A DNA stretch of 64,000 nt from Chryseobacterium mulctrae (GTDB taxonomy: Bacteria; Bacteroidota; Bacteroidia; Flavobacteriales; Weeksellaceae). The notes below the pieces were generated by a model, which saw only the letters and a program-made list of their open reading frames with translations, had not been told where the DNA came from and made no database searches. The stretch lies in the NCBI RefSeq assembly GCF_006175945.1, contig NZ_VAJL01000001.1:1612001-1676000 (forward strand), written 5' to 3'. Positions within the stretch are counted from its first letter, which is position 1; each line of letters starts with the position of its first letter. The position numbers and the translations under genes were made by a program. Of this stretch, positions 55,787-64,000 are shown piece by piece.

Positions 55787-57667
55787 ATGGAATCTAGCTT
55801 AGCGATGAACACTTTACTCTTTTTGGGCGTTGCCATTATTATGGTTCCGCTCGCAAGAAAATTAGGTTTAAGCTCAGTGATTGGTTATATTTTAGGTGGA
55901 ATTATCATCGGACCGTATGTTTTAAAACTAACAGGACGTGATGTCGACGGAATTATGCACGCCAGTGAATTTGGTGTCATCATGCTTCTATTTTTGGTTG
56001 GACTAGAATTGGAACCCAGGAAATTTTGGGAAATGCGAAAGAAAATTGTCGGTCTCGGTCTTACTCAGATGACTCTCACCATTTCGCTACTTTTCCTGAT
56101 CTTTTTTTTAGCTGGCTGGAAAATCGATAGAGCCATTACGATTGCGATGTGTTTTGCATTATCATCAACAGCAATTGTTTTACAGACTTTACAGGAAAAA
56201 AATAATCTTAAAACCACCGCCGGTGAAGCATCTTTTTCCACGCTTTTATTTCAGGATATTGCTGTCATCCCTATTTTGGCGATTTTACCTATCATTGCGA
56301 ATTACAAAGCAAGACATCATGATAATGAAGTTCAGATTTTAATTCAGAAACTTCCGGAATGGCTTCAGGCAGGAACCGTAATTTTCGGAGTTGTTATTTT
56401 AATTTTATTGGGTCGGTATGTTTTTGTCCCTTTTTTAAGATACGTTTCAAAAGCAGGAATGACGGAACTATTAACCGCTTCTTCCCTATTTTTAGTGATA
56501 GGAGTTTCAGAATTAATGGTTGCCATCGGATTATCTCCCGCTTTAGGAGCATTTTTAGCAGGTGTCATGTTGGCAAACAGTGAATTCCGCCATGAATTGG
56601 AAGCACACATTGATCCATTTAAAGGACTTCTTCTCGCAGTATTTTTTGTAAGTGTAGGTTCTACGATGAATTTTAACGTCATTGCACAAGATCCTGTATT
56701 CATTTTCAGCACTGTTTTTGTGGTTTTAGCCGTAAAGTTTTTTGTGCTTTTTGCGATCGGAAAATTCTTTAAAATTGATACTCCTCAAAGTTTATTCTAT
56801 GCTTTTGCACTTTCTCAGGTCGGAGAATTTGCTTTTGTCTTGATCAATTACGCTTCCGATCTTTATCTATTCAATGCCGAAATGAATGCTCAAATGATGG
56901 CAATCACCGCCATTACAATGTGTATAACCCCTATTCTTTTAATTATTAATGACAGACTGATTACTCCTAAATTCATCAAAGAAATTCCGGAAGTAAAATC
57001 AGATTTTGATATTCTTGATGGCAATATTTCTCAGAAAAAAATCATCATTGTAGGTTTTGGACATTTTGGAAGCACTGTAGGAAGACTTCTTAAAGCCAAT
57101 AAAATCTCGGCAACCGTTCTCGACAGAGATTCTGATAGAGTGAAATTATTAAGAAGCTACGGTTTTAAAGTCTATTACGGAGACGCAACAAGAATTCCCG
57201 TCTTGAGAGCTGCAGGAATTGAAGAAGCAGAAATTTTGGTTTTATGTCTTGACGATCCCGATGATAATAGATTTGTTGCAGAACTGGTTCGTGAGCAATA
57301 TCCTAATGTGAAAATATTTGTACGCGCTAAAAACAGGATTGATGCATACGAGTATTTAGACAAAGGAATTGATAATATTTACCGTGAAACATTAGGAACC
57401 GCAGTAGAAATGGCCGTTGATGTTTTGCAGGAAACCGGAATGCGAAAATACGCAGCACGACGTCTTGGACAAAGATTTATGGCAATCGATAAAGCCTCAA
57501 TCCGAAAACTGGCAAAATCAAAAGATGATGAAGATATGCGTCTTTTTACCACAAAAGAACTCCTCCAGCGAGAGGAGGAGTTGTTGGCTTATGATAATTT
57601 AAATTTTGAAAATAAAGACTGGGAAACCTCATCTGCAGATGATGATGATGAAGAGACCCAAGAATAA
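55787..57667 (+). CDS. KefB/KefC-type monovalent cation:proton antiporter (CPA2)
   Basis: A 626-aa protein. Residues about 1-385 have twelve or so helices with RKLGLSSVIGYILGGIIIGPYVL near 24 and LSSTAIVLQTLQ near 125. A cytosolic TrkA-N (RCK) domain follows from about 416: KIIIVGFGHFGSTVGRLL, then VYYGDATRIPVLRAAGI and ILVLCLDDPDDN. The acidic tail is DDDDEETQE. Together with the preceding oxidoreductase it resembles the Kef K+ efflux system, which responds to electrophile stress. It ends one base from the convergent GIN-domain gene. Confidence 0.93.
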   Translation: MESSLAMNTLLFLGVAIIMVPLARKLGLSSVIGYILGGIIIGPYVLKLTGRDVDGIMHASEFGVIMLLFLVGLELEPRKFWEMRKKIVGLGLTQMTLTISLLFLIFFLAGWKIDRAITIAMCFALSSTAIVLQTLQEKNNLKTTAGEASFSTLLFQDIAVIPILAILPIIANYKARHHDNEVQILIQKLPEWLQAGTVIFGVVILILLGRYVFVPFLRYVSKAGMTELLTASSLFLVIGVSELMVAIGLSPALGAFLAGVMLANSEFRHELEAHIDPFKGLLLAVFFVSVGSTMNFNVIAQDPVFIFSTVFVVLAVKFFVLFAIGKFFKIDTPQSLFYAFALSQVGEFAFVLINYASDLYLFNAEMNAQMMAITAITMCITPILLIINDRLITPKFIKEIPEVKSDFDILDGNISQKKIIIVGFGHFGSTVGRLLKANKISATVLDRDSDRVKLLRSYGFKVYYGDATRIPVLRAAGIEEAEILVLCLDDPDDNRFVAELVREQYPNVKIFVRAKNRIDAYEYLDKGIDNIYRETLGTAVEMAVDVLQETGMRKYAARRLGQRFMAIDKASIRKLAKSKDDEDMRLFTTKELLQREEELLAYDNLNFENKDWETSSADDDDEETQE

Positions 57668-57668
57668 A

Positions 57669-58478
57669 TTATTGAATATCTACGCTTCCACCGCTGCTTT
57701 CTTCTTTGGTTACGGTAGTTACATTTCCTTTTTTGTGTCCTTTTATACTTCCACCTGAAGATGCATGACCTTCAAATTTTGAAGAAACACCGATTTCTAC
57801 ACTCGCTCCACTTGACGCTTCAGCTTTCACATTTTCAGCAACCACATCCTTTGCAGAAATACCGCTTCCTGAAGATGAAGTAAGATTTGCATTTTTAGTT
57901 TTTCCGGATATTGTAACATCTGCTGCAGAAGAAGCCTCAATATTAAGGTTTACCGCCCAGATTTGTCCTTTGAAAGTAGCGCTGCTTCCTGCATCAATAT
58001 CTAGATCATTTGCTTCAAGTTTTCCTGAAATATGAGCTGCACTAGAAACCTCAACATCTGTTTTTTCCTGAGTGAACTGATCTCTTACAATAATGATAGC
58101 AGCAGAGTTTGCTTCAAGTTTTTTAAAATCTTTAGCATAAATTTTAGCTTTCACATTATTGGTATTCATTACACGTACTCCTGTTTTGTAGTGAATATGA
58201 AGTTCGCCGCCATTGTTATCCACCAAAACTTCGTCAATAATATTTGCAGGGGCAGAAATCACTACTCTTTCAACATCAGATTTAATAATCTCTGCTTCAA
58301 TAGCCTGAGAAACTTCAATTTCGTTAAAATCGCCTTTAAATTCTTTTTGTTTTAGAGATCCGTGATCTTTATTGGTAACGTCGGGTAACCAAGTTGATTT
58401 GCCTTCTTTGTTCTCATTTTTTTTGCAAGAAGTGAAAATCACTAATCCTGAAAGAAGTAAAATTGCTGTATATTTCAT
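57669..58478 (-). CDS. GIN-domain (DUF2807) lipoprotein
   Basis: A 269-aa lipoprotein (signal peptide, lipobox FTSC at Cys18). The mature part is a head-GIN domain (DUF2807/PF10988). Parallel beta-helix-like repeats show the typical Asn/Ser-rich turns, as in KLEANDLDIDAGSSATFKG and NLNIEASSAADVTISG. The final part is Gly/Ser/Lys-rich. The function is unknown; the fold suggests a cell-surface scaffold. The gene is convergent with the antiporter, with no terminator seen between them. Confidence 0.9.
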   Translation of the reverse strand: MKYTAILLLSGLVIFTSCKKNENKEGKSTWLPDVTNKDHGSLKQKEFKGDFNEIEVSQAIEAEIIKSDVERVVISAPANIIDEVLVDNNGGELHIHYKTGVRVMNTNNVKAKIYAKDFKKLEANSAAIIIVRDQFTQEKTDVEVSSAAHISGKLEANDLDIDAGSSATFKGQIWAVNLNIEASSAADVTISGKTKNANLTSSSGSGISAKDVVAENVKAEASSGASVEIGVSSKFEGHASSGGSIKGHKKGNVTTVTKEESSGGSVDIQ

Positions 58479-58709
58479 AGTTAAATATTTTATTTTTTTT
58501 AAAGAACATATTCAATCGCTTCATCTTCATCAGTGTTTCAGTATGAAAAATCATAGCGATTTCATGTTTTAATGTTTAGAAGTTTAGTTTTTAATATCTT
58601 TATACTTTAATAACAACTAAATTATAAAATCTCTTACAATTGACAATAAAAACAATTTTTAAAATCAAAAGAGATTCTATATGACTTTTAAAATAATAAA
58701 TATCTGCCC

Positions 58710-60851
58710 ATGAAACACATTTCATCAGCATTGTTAATTTCTGCTTTGGCATTCAATTACTCTTGTACCACAATGAAAACAAACGACATAAAACAGGAAA
58801 TGCCTGTTCCTGATGCTTCGCTTTCTTCAAATCCTTTTATGAAGAAAAGCAAACTTCAGTATGAAACTCCCGAGTTTGATAAAATTAAAAACGAACACTT
58901 CAAACCTGCATTTCAATTTGGATTAAAACAGCACGATGCTGAAATTCTGAAAATCGCCAACAATAGCGAAGCGGCAACTTTCGAAAACACTATTGTTGCA
59001 TTAGAAAAAAGTGGCGAAGTTCTAAAAAGAACCACAATTACATTTTCAAATCTTACAAGCGCAAATACCAATCCTACTTTGCAGGCTTTGGACGAAGAAT
59101 ATGCACCCATTTTTGCAGCGCATTCTGATAAAATGTATCTGAATGAAAATCTGTATAAAAGAATAAAATCGATCACAGAAAATGGTTTAGACTCTGAAAG
59201 CAAAAGATTACTGCAGTTCTACAAGCAGAATTTTGAAATCGCAGGAGCTAATCTTTCTTCTGCCGACAAAGAAAAATTAAAGCAGGTAAATCAGGAATTG
59301 GCATCACTTTCCACTCAGTATTCTAACAAATTATTGGAAGCGAGAAAGCAAGGTGGCGTTTTCTTTTCTGATGCTAAAGAATTAGACGGACTCTCAACAG
59401 ATGAAATTGAAGCTGCAGCAAGCGATGCAAAAACTGCAGGACAACCGGGAAAATATCTTTTGGCTTTACAAAATACAACTCAGCAACCTCTTTTGCAAAA
59501 TCTTACCAACAGAGCAACAAGAGAAAAACTGTTCAAAGCATCTTGGCAAAGAGCTGAAAAAGGCGATGCCAACTACACGAGAGAAACGATTGAAAAATTA
59601 GCGAAACTTAGACTTAAAAAAGCTCAGATTTTAGGCAAAAAAAGTTTTGCAGAATGGAAATTGCAGGATCAAATGGCTAAAAATCCTGAAGCTGCAGTAA
59701 AGCTGATGAACCAGGTTGCAAATCCTGCGGTAGAAACAGCAAAACGTGAAGCAAAAGACATTCAAGATCTAATTGATCAGCAAAAAGGAGGTTTCAAAGT
59801 AGAACCTTGGGATTGGAATTTCTATGCTGAACAAGTAAGAAAAGCAAAATTTGATTTAGATGAAAACCAGATCAAGCCTTATTTTGAAATTACAACCGTT
59901 TTGGAAAAAGGTGTTTTCTTCGCTGCAGAAAAATTCTATGGATTAACTTTTAAGAAAAGAACAGATCTTCCGGTTTATCATCCTGATGTTGTAACTTATG
60001 AAGTTTTCGATCATGACGGAAAATCTATTGCAATTTATTACCTAGATTTCTACACAAGAGATTCTAAAAGCGGTGGAGCGTGGATGAGCAACTACGTTGA
60101 GCAATCGTATTTATTGGGAACAAAACCTGTAATTGTAAAATGTTATAATTATCAGAAACCAGCTCCGGGAAAACCTTCTTTAATCAGTTATGATGATGTT
60201 TCAACGATTTTCCATGAGTTTGGTCACTCTATCCACGGAATGTTTGCAAGCCAGAAATATCCTTCACTTTCAGGAACCAATGTACCGAGAGATTTCGTAG
60301 AATTTCCTTCTCAGATCAATGAACACTGGGCTTTAGATCCGGTAGTTTTGAAAAACTATGCTCTTCATTACGAAACAAAACAACCTATTCCACAGGCTTT
60401 GGTTGATAAAATTAAAAAAGCATCAACATTTAACCAAGGTTATATGACGACCGAATTGGTTTCTGCAGCAGCTTTGGATATGGATTGGCATTCTGTGACT
60501 AACGAAGGTCAATTGCTTCCTGTTTTACATTTTGAAAAACAATCATTAAATAATCACGGATTTACTTTAGCTACTGTTCCTCCGAGATATCATACTCCTT
60601 ATTTTGCACACATTTGGGGCGGTGGTTATTCTGCAGGATATTACGCTTATTTATGGTCTGAAACTTTAGATAATGACGCGTGGGAATGGATTAAGAATAA
60701 TGGCGGTCTTACAAGAGAAAATGGTGACCGTTTCAGAAAATACATTCTTTCTGTAGGAAATTCTGTAGATCTTAATCAGGCATTCAGAGATTTCACAGGA
60801 CATGATCCGGATATTAAGCCGTTGTTGAGAAACAGAGGTTTTATTAAATAA
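58710..60851 (+). CDS. M3-family zinc peptidase (peptidyl-dipeptidase Dcp type)
   Basis: A 713-aa lipoprotein-type precursor (lipobox FNYSC at Cys19). The metal site IFHEFGHSIHGMF (HEFGH) lies at about residue 505, with a third ligand in FVEFPSQINEHW. C-terminal helices include PRYHTPYFAHIWGGGYSAGYYAYLW, the conserved Dcp/oligopeptidase block. Length matches Dcp. A periplasmic location is implied by the lipobox. The upstream 230 bases are AT-rich without a clear -7 box. Confidence 0.94.
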   Translation: MKHISSALLISALAFNYSCTTMKTNDIKQEMPVPDASLSSNPFMKKSKLQYETPEFDKIKNEHFKPAFQFGLKQHDAEILKIANNSEAATFENTIVALEKSGEVLKRTTITFSNLTSANTNPTLQALDEEYAPIFAAHSDKMYLNENLYKRIKSITENGLDSESKRLLQFYKQNFEIAGANLSSADKEKLKQVNQELASLSTQYSNKLLEARKQGGVFFSDAKELDGLSTDEIEAAASDAKTAGQPGKYLLALQNTTQQPLLQNLTNRATREKLFKASWQRAEKGDANYTRETIEKLAKLRLKKAQILGKKSFAEWKLQDQMAKNPEAAVKLMNQVANPAVETAKREAKDIQDLIDQQKGGFKVEPWDWNFYAEQVRKAKFDLDENQIKPYFEITTVLEKGVFFAAEKFYGLTFKKRTDLPVYHPDVVTYEVFDHDGKSIAIYYLDFYTRDSKSGGAWMSNYVEQSYLLGTKPVIVKCYNYQKPAPGKPSLISYDDVSTIFHEFGHSIHGMFASQKYPSLSGTNVPRDFVEFPSQINEHWALDPVVLKNYALHYETKQPIPQALVDKIKKASTFNQGYMTTELVSAAALDMDWHSVTNEGQLLPVLHFEKQSLNNHGFTLATVPPRYHTPYFAHIWGGGYSAGYYAYLWSETLDNDAWEWIKNNGGLTRENGDRFRKYILSVGNSVDLNQAFRDFTGHDPDIKPLLRNRGFIK

Positions 60852-60947
60852 ATTTTTAGAAGCATTCTTTGGAATGTTTCTTTTTTTATCATTAATTTTA
60901 ATTATCAAAAACTTTTAAGACTTTTGTAACTGATAAAATCAAAAGAA

Positions 60948-61325
60948 ATGAACTGTCCTTGTTGCTCCGGAAAAACATACGAAGAATGTTGCAAACCTTA
61001 TCATGTTGGAGAAAAATACGCACCAACTGCAGAAGCTTTGATGCGCTCAAGATTTTCCGCATTTGCAATTCCGAATGGAAAATATTTAATGGAAACAACT
61101 TCTCCCAGCAAAAGGCAATTCCACAATACAAAAGATTTGCAGGAATGGGGAGAAATCAATGAATGGACAAAACTTGAAATTGTAAATAAACCTTCAATGA
61201 ATAAAGTAGAATTCAAGGCACATTACACTGATGAAGATGGAGAAAAACAAATGCATCATGAATTATCTACATTTAAAATGATTCAAAACCGATGGTATTA
61301 TTTAACTGGAGAATTTCTAGAATAA
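60948..61325 (+). CDS. YchJ family protein
   Basis: A 125-aa protein. The N-terminal SEC-C-like zinc motif MNCPCCSGKTYEECCKPYH is followed by APTAEALMRSRFSAFAIPNGKYL, the conserved MRSRF/YSAF block, and an NTF2-like body. E. coli YchJ has the same layout, with a second SEC-C motif at the end that is not visible here. The function is not established. The gene stands alone, with a dispersed repeat behind it. Confidence 0.88.
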   Translation: MNCPCCSGKTYEECCKPYHVGEKYAPTAEALMRSRFSAFAIPNGKYLMETTSPSKRQFHNTKDLQEWGEINEWTKLEIVNKPSMNKVEFKAHYTDEDGEKQMHHELSTFKMIQNRWYYLTGEFLE

Positions 61326-61328
61326 TTT

Positions 61329-61400
61329 GTTGGTAAACCGCAAAGGCGCAAAAAAATTTACTTTAATTATATTTTAAGGCGCAAAGATTTTATCAAAGAT
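61329..61400. repeat. Dispersed repeat with GCAAAGGCG / GCGCAAAGA words (second copy)
   Basis: TGGTAAACCGCAAAGGCGC and AAGGCGCAAAGATTTTATC are separated by AT-rich bases. It is related to 40066-40140, with the order of the words inverted. The rest of the gap to the terminator at 61526 is AT-rich and empty. Confidence 0.5.
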
Positions 61401-61525
61401 AAAATTGAAAAACCCTAAATTTTGAAAATCTTTGATTTTCAGCTTATATGTTCTAAAATATTTTCAAGTATTAAACTTAAACTAACGTATCTAATATGTT
61501 TAAAAAAACTTTTACGTTTTAATCA

Positions 61526-61556
61526 AAAAATGTCCGATTAAAAAATCGGACATTCA
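61526..61556 (-). terminator. Terminator of the FKBP-type isomerase gene
   Basis: On the minus strand the stem AATGTCCGAT / ATCGGACATT has a short AT-rich loop and is followed by a run of T (TTTTTTGATT). It lies 20 bases after the stop of the gene at 61577. Confidence 0.85.
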
Positions 61557-61576
61557 TATTTTATTTTAAATATTTC

Positions 61577-62077
61577 TTAGTGAGCCTCGTTTCCGTCAAT
61601 TCCATGAGCGTGACCGTGAGACAACTCCTCTTCTGTTGCAGGACGAGTGTTTAAAATTTCCACCTGGAAATCTAAAACTTTTCCAGCCATTGGATGGTTA
61701 AGATCTGCTACAACAACTTCCGGAGTAACTTCTACTACAAAAGCCTGGAAATTATTTCCTTGGTTATCAGATAAAGGTAAAATAGCTCCGATTGGCGGAA
61801 CTCCAGATTCTGCAAACATATCGATTGGCAATTGTGCGATAGCATCATCTTGCTTTTCACCGTAAGCTTCTTCCGGCTGAATTACAAAAGCAGCAGTATC
61901 ACCAGCTTTCAAACCGTGGATATTTTGCTCAAACTTTGGAATCATCATTCCCAAACCATATAAAAATGTAAGTGGATTTTCTGCAGTTGTTTCTTCTACA
62001 AGAGTTTTAGTTCCATCCTCTTCGATAGTGTGAAGAATATACTTTACAGCTACCACATGATTGTTTTCGATTGTCAT
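61577..62077 (-). CDS. SlyD-like FKBP-type peptidyl-prolyl isomerase
   Basis: A 166-aa protein. ENPLTFLYGLGMMIPKFEQNIHGLKAGDTAAFVI is the FKBP core start (SlyD-type LxFxxGxGxxIPxFE). An insert-in-flap chaperone domain follows at about 75-125 (YGEKQDDAIAQLPID to FVVEVTPEVVVADLNHPMAGKVLDF). The end LSHGHAHGIDGNEAH has histidines of the kind SlyD uses to bind nickel, though few. It assists folding of cytosolic proteins. A full-match -7 box lies about 43 bases upstream. Confidence 0.94.
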   Translation of the reverse strand: MTIENNHVVAVKYILHTIEEDGTKTLVEETTAENPLTFLYGLGMMIPKFEQNIHGLKAGDTAAFVIQPEEAYGEKQDDAIAQLPIDMFAESGVPPIGAILPLSDNQGNNFQAFVVEVTPEVVVADLNHPMAGKVLDFQVEILNTRPATEEELSHGHAHGIDGNEAH

Positions 62078-62119
62078 ATTTTTTCTTTTTTTCGTGAATT
62101 CCTATCACGATTAACGGCA

Positions 62120-62127
62120 CAAATATA
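62120..62127 (-). promoter_or_regulatory. -7 box of the SlyD-like gene promoter
   Basis: TATATTTG on the minus strand is a full match to TAnnTTTG. Transcription from about 62113 would give a 36-base leader. Confidence 0.5.
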
Positions 62128-62182
62128 CTGTTTTTGAAAGAATTGATTAAGAAATTACATGTAAAGAATAATCTTCAACATA

Positions 62183-62434
62183 TTACTTCCTATCTTTTGA
62201 TTCTTCCCTTTTTTTCTGTCTTAAAACATACAGATACAGACTTTCAACTTTCGCTCTTGCCCAGTCTGTTTTTCGTAAAAACTTCAATGACGAATTGATA
62301 CTCGGATTATCTGTAAAGCATTTGATATTGATTTGTTTTCCCAATTCCTCAAAGCCCTGATAATATTCTACCAACTCTTCAAGAATGGCATCAAGTCTTT
62401 TTCCATGTAAAGGATCTTTTGATTTTTCTTCCAT
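62183..62434 (-). CDS. VF530-type (DUF2132) small DNA-binding protein
   Basis: An 83-aa protein. KDPLHGKRLDAILEELVEYYQGFEELGKQINIKCFTDNPSINSSLKFLRKTDWARAKVE is the full VF530/DUF2132 domain: a KDPLHG start, then CF-x-DPS and SLKFLRKT-WAR. The family is small and helical and has been described as DNA-binding on structural grounds. The C-terminus is strongly basic. It lies 105 bases upstream of the SlyD-like gene on the same strand. Confidence 0.9.
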   Translation of the reverse strand: MEEKSKDPLHGKRLDAILEELVEYYQGFEELGKQINIKCFTDNPSINSSLKFLRKTDWARAKVESLYLYVLRQKKREESKDRK

Positions 62435-62556
62435 AACGCAGTAAAATTAAAATATTTTATCAGACTTATCTACTAAAATTGTTTAAACTCTTAATCTTTA
62501 GTATTTTTGATGAAGGTATTTCTTATCTATAAAAATTACTCATTCCGACAATCAAT

Positions 62557-62709
62557 ATGAGCAAAAATAACGAAGCTAACAGGAAGAAAAATAAAAAGAA
62601 AATCAATCAGAAAAAACGTAAAATACAAAATGCAGAAGCAGAAAGAAAAGCACGTTTAAAACAAATTCGAGAAGACTTTAAAGCAAGAGAAGCTGATTCT
62701 AAACTATAA
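62557..62709 (+). CDS. Small highly basic protein, 50 aa
   Basis: The ATG at 62557 gives 50 residues, MSKNNEANRKKNKKK through to KAREADSKL, of which about one third are Lys or Arg. They are probably one long helix with basic and alternating Glu/Ala faces. No domain is recognised. It lies alone in a gap between two minus-strand genes and has a normal short leader. Lys-rich frames are common in AT-rich DNA, so coding is plausible but not proven. The even amino-acid pattern favours a real gene. Confidence 0.5.
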   Translation: MSKNNEANRKKNKKKINQKKRKIQNAEAERKARLKQIREDFKAREADSKL

Positions 62710-62725
62710 ATCCGTTTAGACTTTA

Positions 62726-63589
62726 TTAATTTGCATCCTCTGCATTTTCTTTCGAATCTGTCTTATTCTTATTTCTTTCCAGAATATTTTCTGCCATTTT
62801 TTTATAATCTTCAGTTTTCATAATAACAATATTGTTATTTGAATTCCAAATACTTGTGAATTTTTTAGAAATAGTAATATAACTTCCCCAATCTGTAAGA
62901 TTCTGATAGAGCATTAACGTGCAAATATCTGTAGGTGTAATCGTCTGCCAATTTTCAATAACATGAGAATGGACTCCACTTATTGTTTTTCCTATTTTTT
63001 CATCATTAATATTTTGAGCGATCATGCTGTTATGAAGCTTTTCAACATTTTTAACTTCATTTTTATTATTAAAAGTAATCAAATAATCATTTCCAAAAAT
63101 AACAACATTATCTACAGATGGACCAGTTAAAACATATACCTTTTTTACATTTTTTTTGATGAGAGGAACGATATTAAAGCTTGTATTTTTATAAGATTTA
63201 AATATTGTATCTGTTTTAATTCTCGCTAAAGCATTCTGTCTTATAGTAAAATACTCAGCTTCTGTAGGTGTAAAATTTCTCTCTTTCAAATCAAGCTTTG
63301 CATTTTGCGGATTATAATTTGTGGGAAAGGCAATCGTTCCAATAACCTTGCTTTCTTTTGAAAAGAAAATACATTTGGGAACAGAATCATCTATATAAGA
63401 AAAGTATCCTCCAACATTTTCCATTTGTTCATAATTAGCTTTGAAAACATCTGTTCCATACCAACTTGCCATTTCGCTGCGGTACAAAGCAATTCCTTCT
63501 TCATTAATTTCTTTCGAAAGTTTTTCCAGATTTTGAGCTTGAAAAGAAACTGCAAACAAAATAAAAAGTACAGTAATAATATTTTTCAT
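62726..63589 (-). CDS. Unrecognised secreted protein
   Basis: A 287-aa protein with signal peptide (MKNIITVLFILFAVSFQAQ). The mature part has a helical N-terminus, then strand-rich parts such as KVIGTIAFPTNYNPQNAKLDLKE and VYVLTGPSVDNVVIFGNDYLITFNNKNEV. SGVHSHVIENWQTITPTDICTLMLYQN is the most distinctive block, and a Lys-rich tail ends it. No domain is recognised. The start is ATG 63589. An upstream ATG (63622) lies beyond the promoter -7 box at 63604-63611, so it cannot be used from that promoter. Confidence 0.7.
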   Translation of the reverse strand: MKNIITVLFILFAVSFQAQNLEKLSKEINEEGIALYRSEMASWYGTDVFKANYEQMENVGGYFSYIDDSVPKCIFFSKESKVIGTIAFPTNYNPQNAKLDLKERNFTPTEAEYFTIRQNALARIKTDTIFKSYKNTSFNIVPLIKKNVKKVYVLTGPSVDNVVIFGNDYLITFNNKNEVKNVEKLHNSMIAQNINDEKIGKTISGVHSHVIENWQTITPTDICTLMLYQNLTDWGSYITISKKFTSIWNSNNNIVIMKTEDYKKMAENILERNKNKTDSKENAEDAN

Positions 63590-63603
63590 ACAATTAGTTT
63601 TTC

Positions 63604-63611
63604 CAAAAATA
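63604..63611 (-). promoter_or_regulatory. -7 box for the secreted-protein gene
   Basis: TATTTTTG on the minus strand is a full match to TAnnTTTG, with about eight bases of leader to ATG 63589. Confidence 0.5.
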
Positions 63612-63671
63612 GGGAATAACATTTTTATTTAGAAATTTTACTTTGCCTTTTTAGTTTCTTACATTTACATT

Positions 63672-64000
63672 ATGAAAATCCTCCACACCGCCGATTGGCA
63701 TTTGGGTAAACGTCTCGACCGTTTTTCTAGATTAGAAGAACAGGTTTTAGTGATGAACGAAATTGTTGACATCGCAGATCGTGAAAATGTTGATCTGGTT
63801 TTGATTGCCGGAGATTTATTCGACAACTTTAATCCGAGTGTTGAGGCGACGGAACTTTTTTATAAAACTTTGAAGAGTTTATCATTAAATGGAAAGCGTC
63901 CTGTTATTGCGATTTCCGGGAATCATGATTCGCCAAGTTTGATTGATGCACCCGATCCTTTAGCGCGCGAATGCGGTATTATTTTAATCGGACATCCAAA
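63672..64000 (+). CDS. sbcD: Exonuclease subunit SbcD, N-terminal part (runs off the window)
   Basis: The first 109 codons of a phosphoesterase-type nuclease: ILHTADWHLGKRLDR (the DxH motif), LIAGDLFDN (GDxxD) and AISGNHDSPS (GNHDS). These are the Mre11/SbcD metal motifs in order with the usual spacing. SbcD works with the SMC-like ATPase SbcC, expected to follow outside the window, to cut hairpins and protein-blocked DNA ends. The C-terminus is not visible. Confidence 0.93.
   Translation, partial: MKILHTADWHLGKRLDRFSRLEEQVLVMNEIVDIADRENVDLVLIAGDLFDNFNPSVEATELFYKTLKSLSLNGKRPVIAISGNHDSPSLIDAPDPLARECGIILIGHP

Overview
The window reads as the chromosome of a flavobacterium of the Chryseobacterium type (Bacteroidota, Weeksellaceae). 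It has low GC, secreted proteins with the C-terminal sorting tails of the type IX secretion system (T9SS), a PorP/SprF family protein, DUF5606 and DUF3822 proteins, a short NuoG without its molybdopterin domain, and TAnnTTTG promoter -7 boxes with short leaders and little Shine-Dalgarno signal. Genus-level placement is inference. I saw no tRNA, rRNA, CRISPR array, transposase or integrase.

Layout. 1-11.8 kb: respiratory complex I operon from the end of nuoD to nuoN, with an outer-membrane barrel-like gene between nuoF and nuoG. 11.8-13.6 kb: accessory spacer with duplicated terminators, palindromic dispersed repeats, one small gene, a 24-bp palindrome and a strong candidate structured RNA (6S-like). 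13.6-23.3 kb: a T9SS/RHS polymorphic-toxin locus with a propeller-like secreted protein, a 918-aa RHS-type protein, a 1245-aa RHS core protein with a variable tip, a candidate immunity lipoprotein, a decayed second RHS tip, and a candidate membrane immunity protein. 23.4-31.6 kb: GAF-domain protein, bestrophin, an HD-hydrolase/Pycsar-effector-like fusion, and a 1237-aa phosphatase / kinase-like / barrel protein. 31.9-36.5 kb: minus-strand block with lipoprotein, FUSC, mazG, DUF5606, def and ruvX. 36.6-46.7 kb: sixA-type phosphatase, propeller, serine hydrolase, YfcE-type phosphoesterase, Smr, DUF3822, a four-helix-bundle gene, rsmD, murI, hemW and porP/sprF. 46.7-53.1 kb: RluD-type synthase, PASTA protein, ddl, coaD, TRIC-like channel, lipoprotein, TPR protein and folA. 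53.2-64 kb: lemA plus two TPM proteins, a KefG/KefC-like pair, a GIN-domain lipoprotein, M3 peptidase, YchJ, a SlyD-like isomerase, a VF530 protein and the start of sbcD.

Most interesting signals. (1) A class of intergenic element made of a purine-rich left arm and a pyrimidine-rich right arm. Both arms iterate a short word of about 7-10 bases that differs from locus to locus but matches between the two arms at each locus. About ten lie between co-directional genes, one lies in frame inside a coding sequence, and one pair flanks a four-helix-bundle (S23/Avd-like) gene inserted between DUF3822 and rsmD. Architecture is conserved without sequence conservation. I propose that these are one family and that the four-helix-bundle gene may be part of it. 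(2) The candidate 6S-type RNA at about 12.97-13.13 kb. (3) The RHS toxin locus with a silent cassette. (4) A 1237-aa protein joining a calcineurin-like phosphatase, a PI4K/HipA-like kinase signature and an outer-membrane barrel. (5) An HD domain fused to a Pycsar-type membrane effector domain, with no cyclase nearby.

All calls come from reading the sequence; no searches were run.
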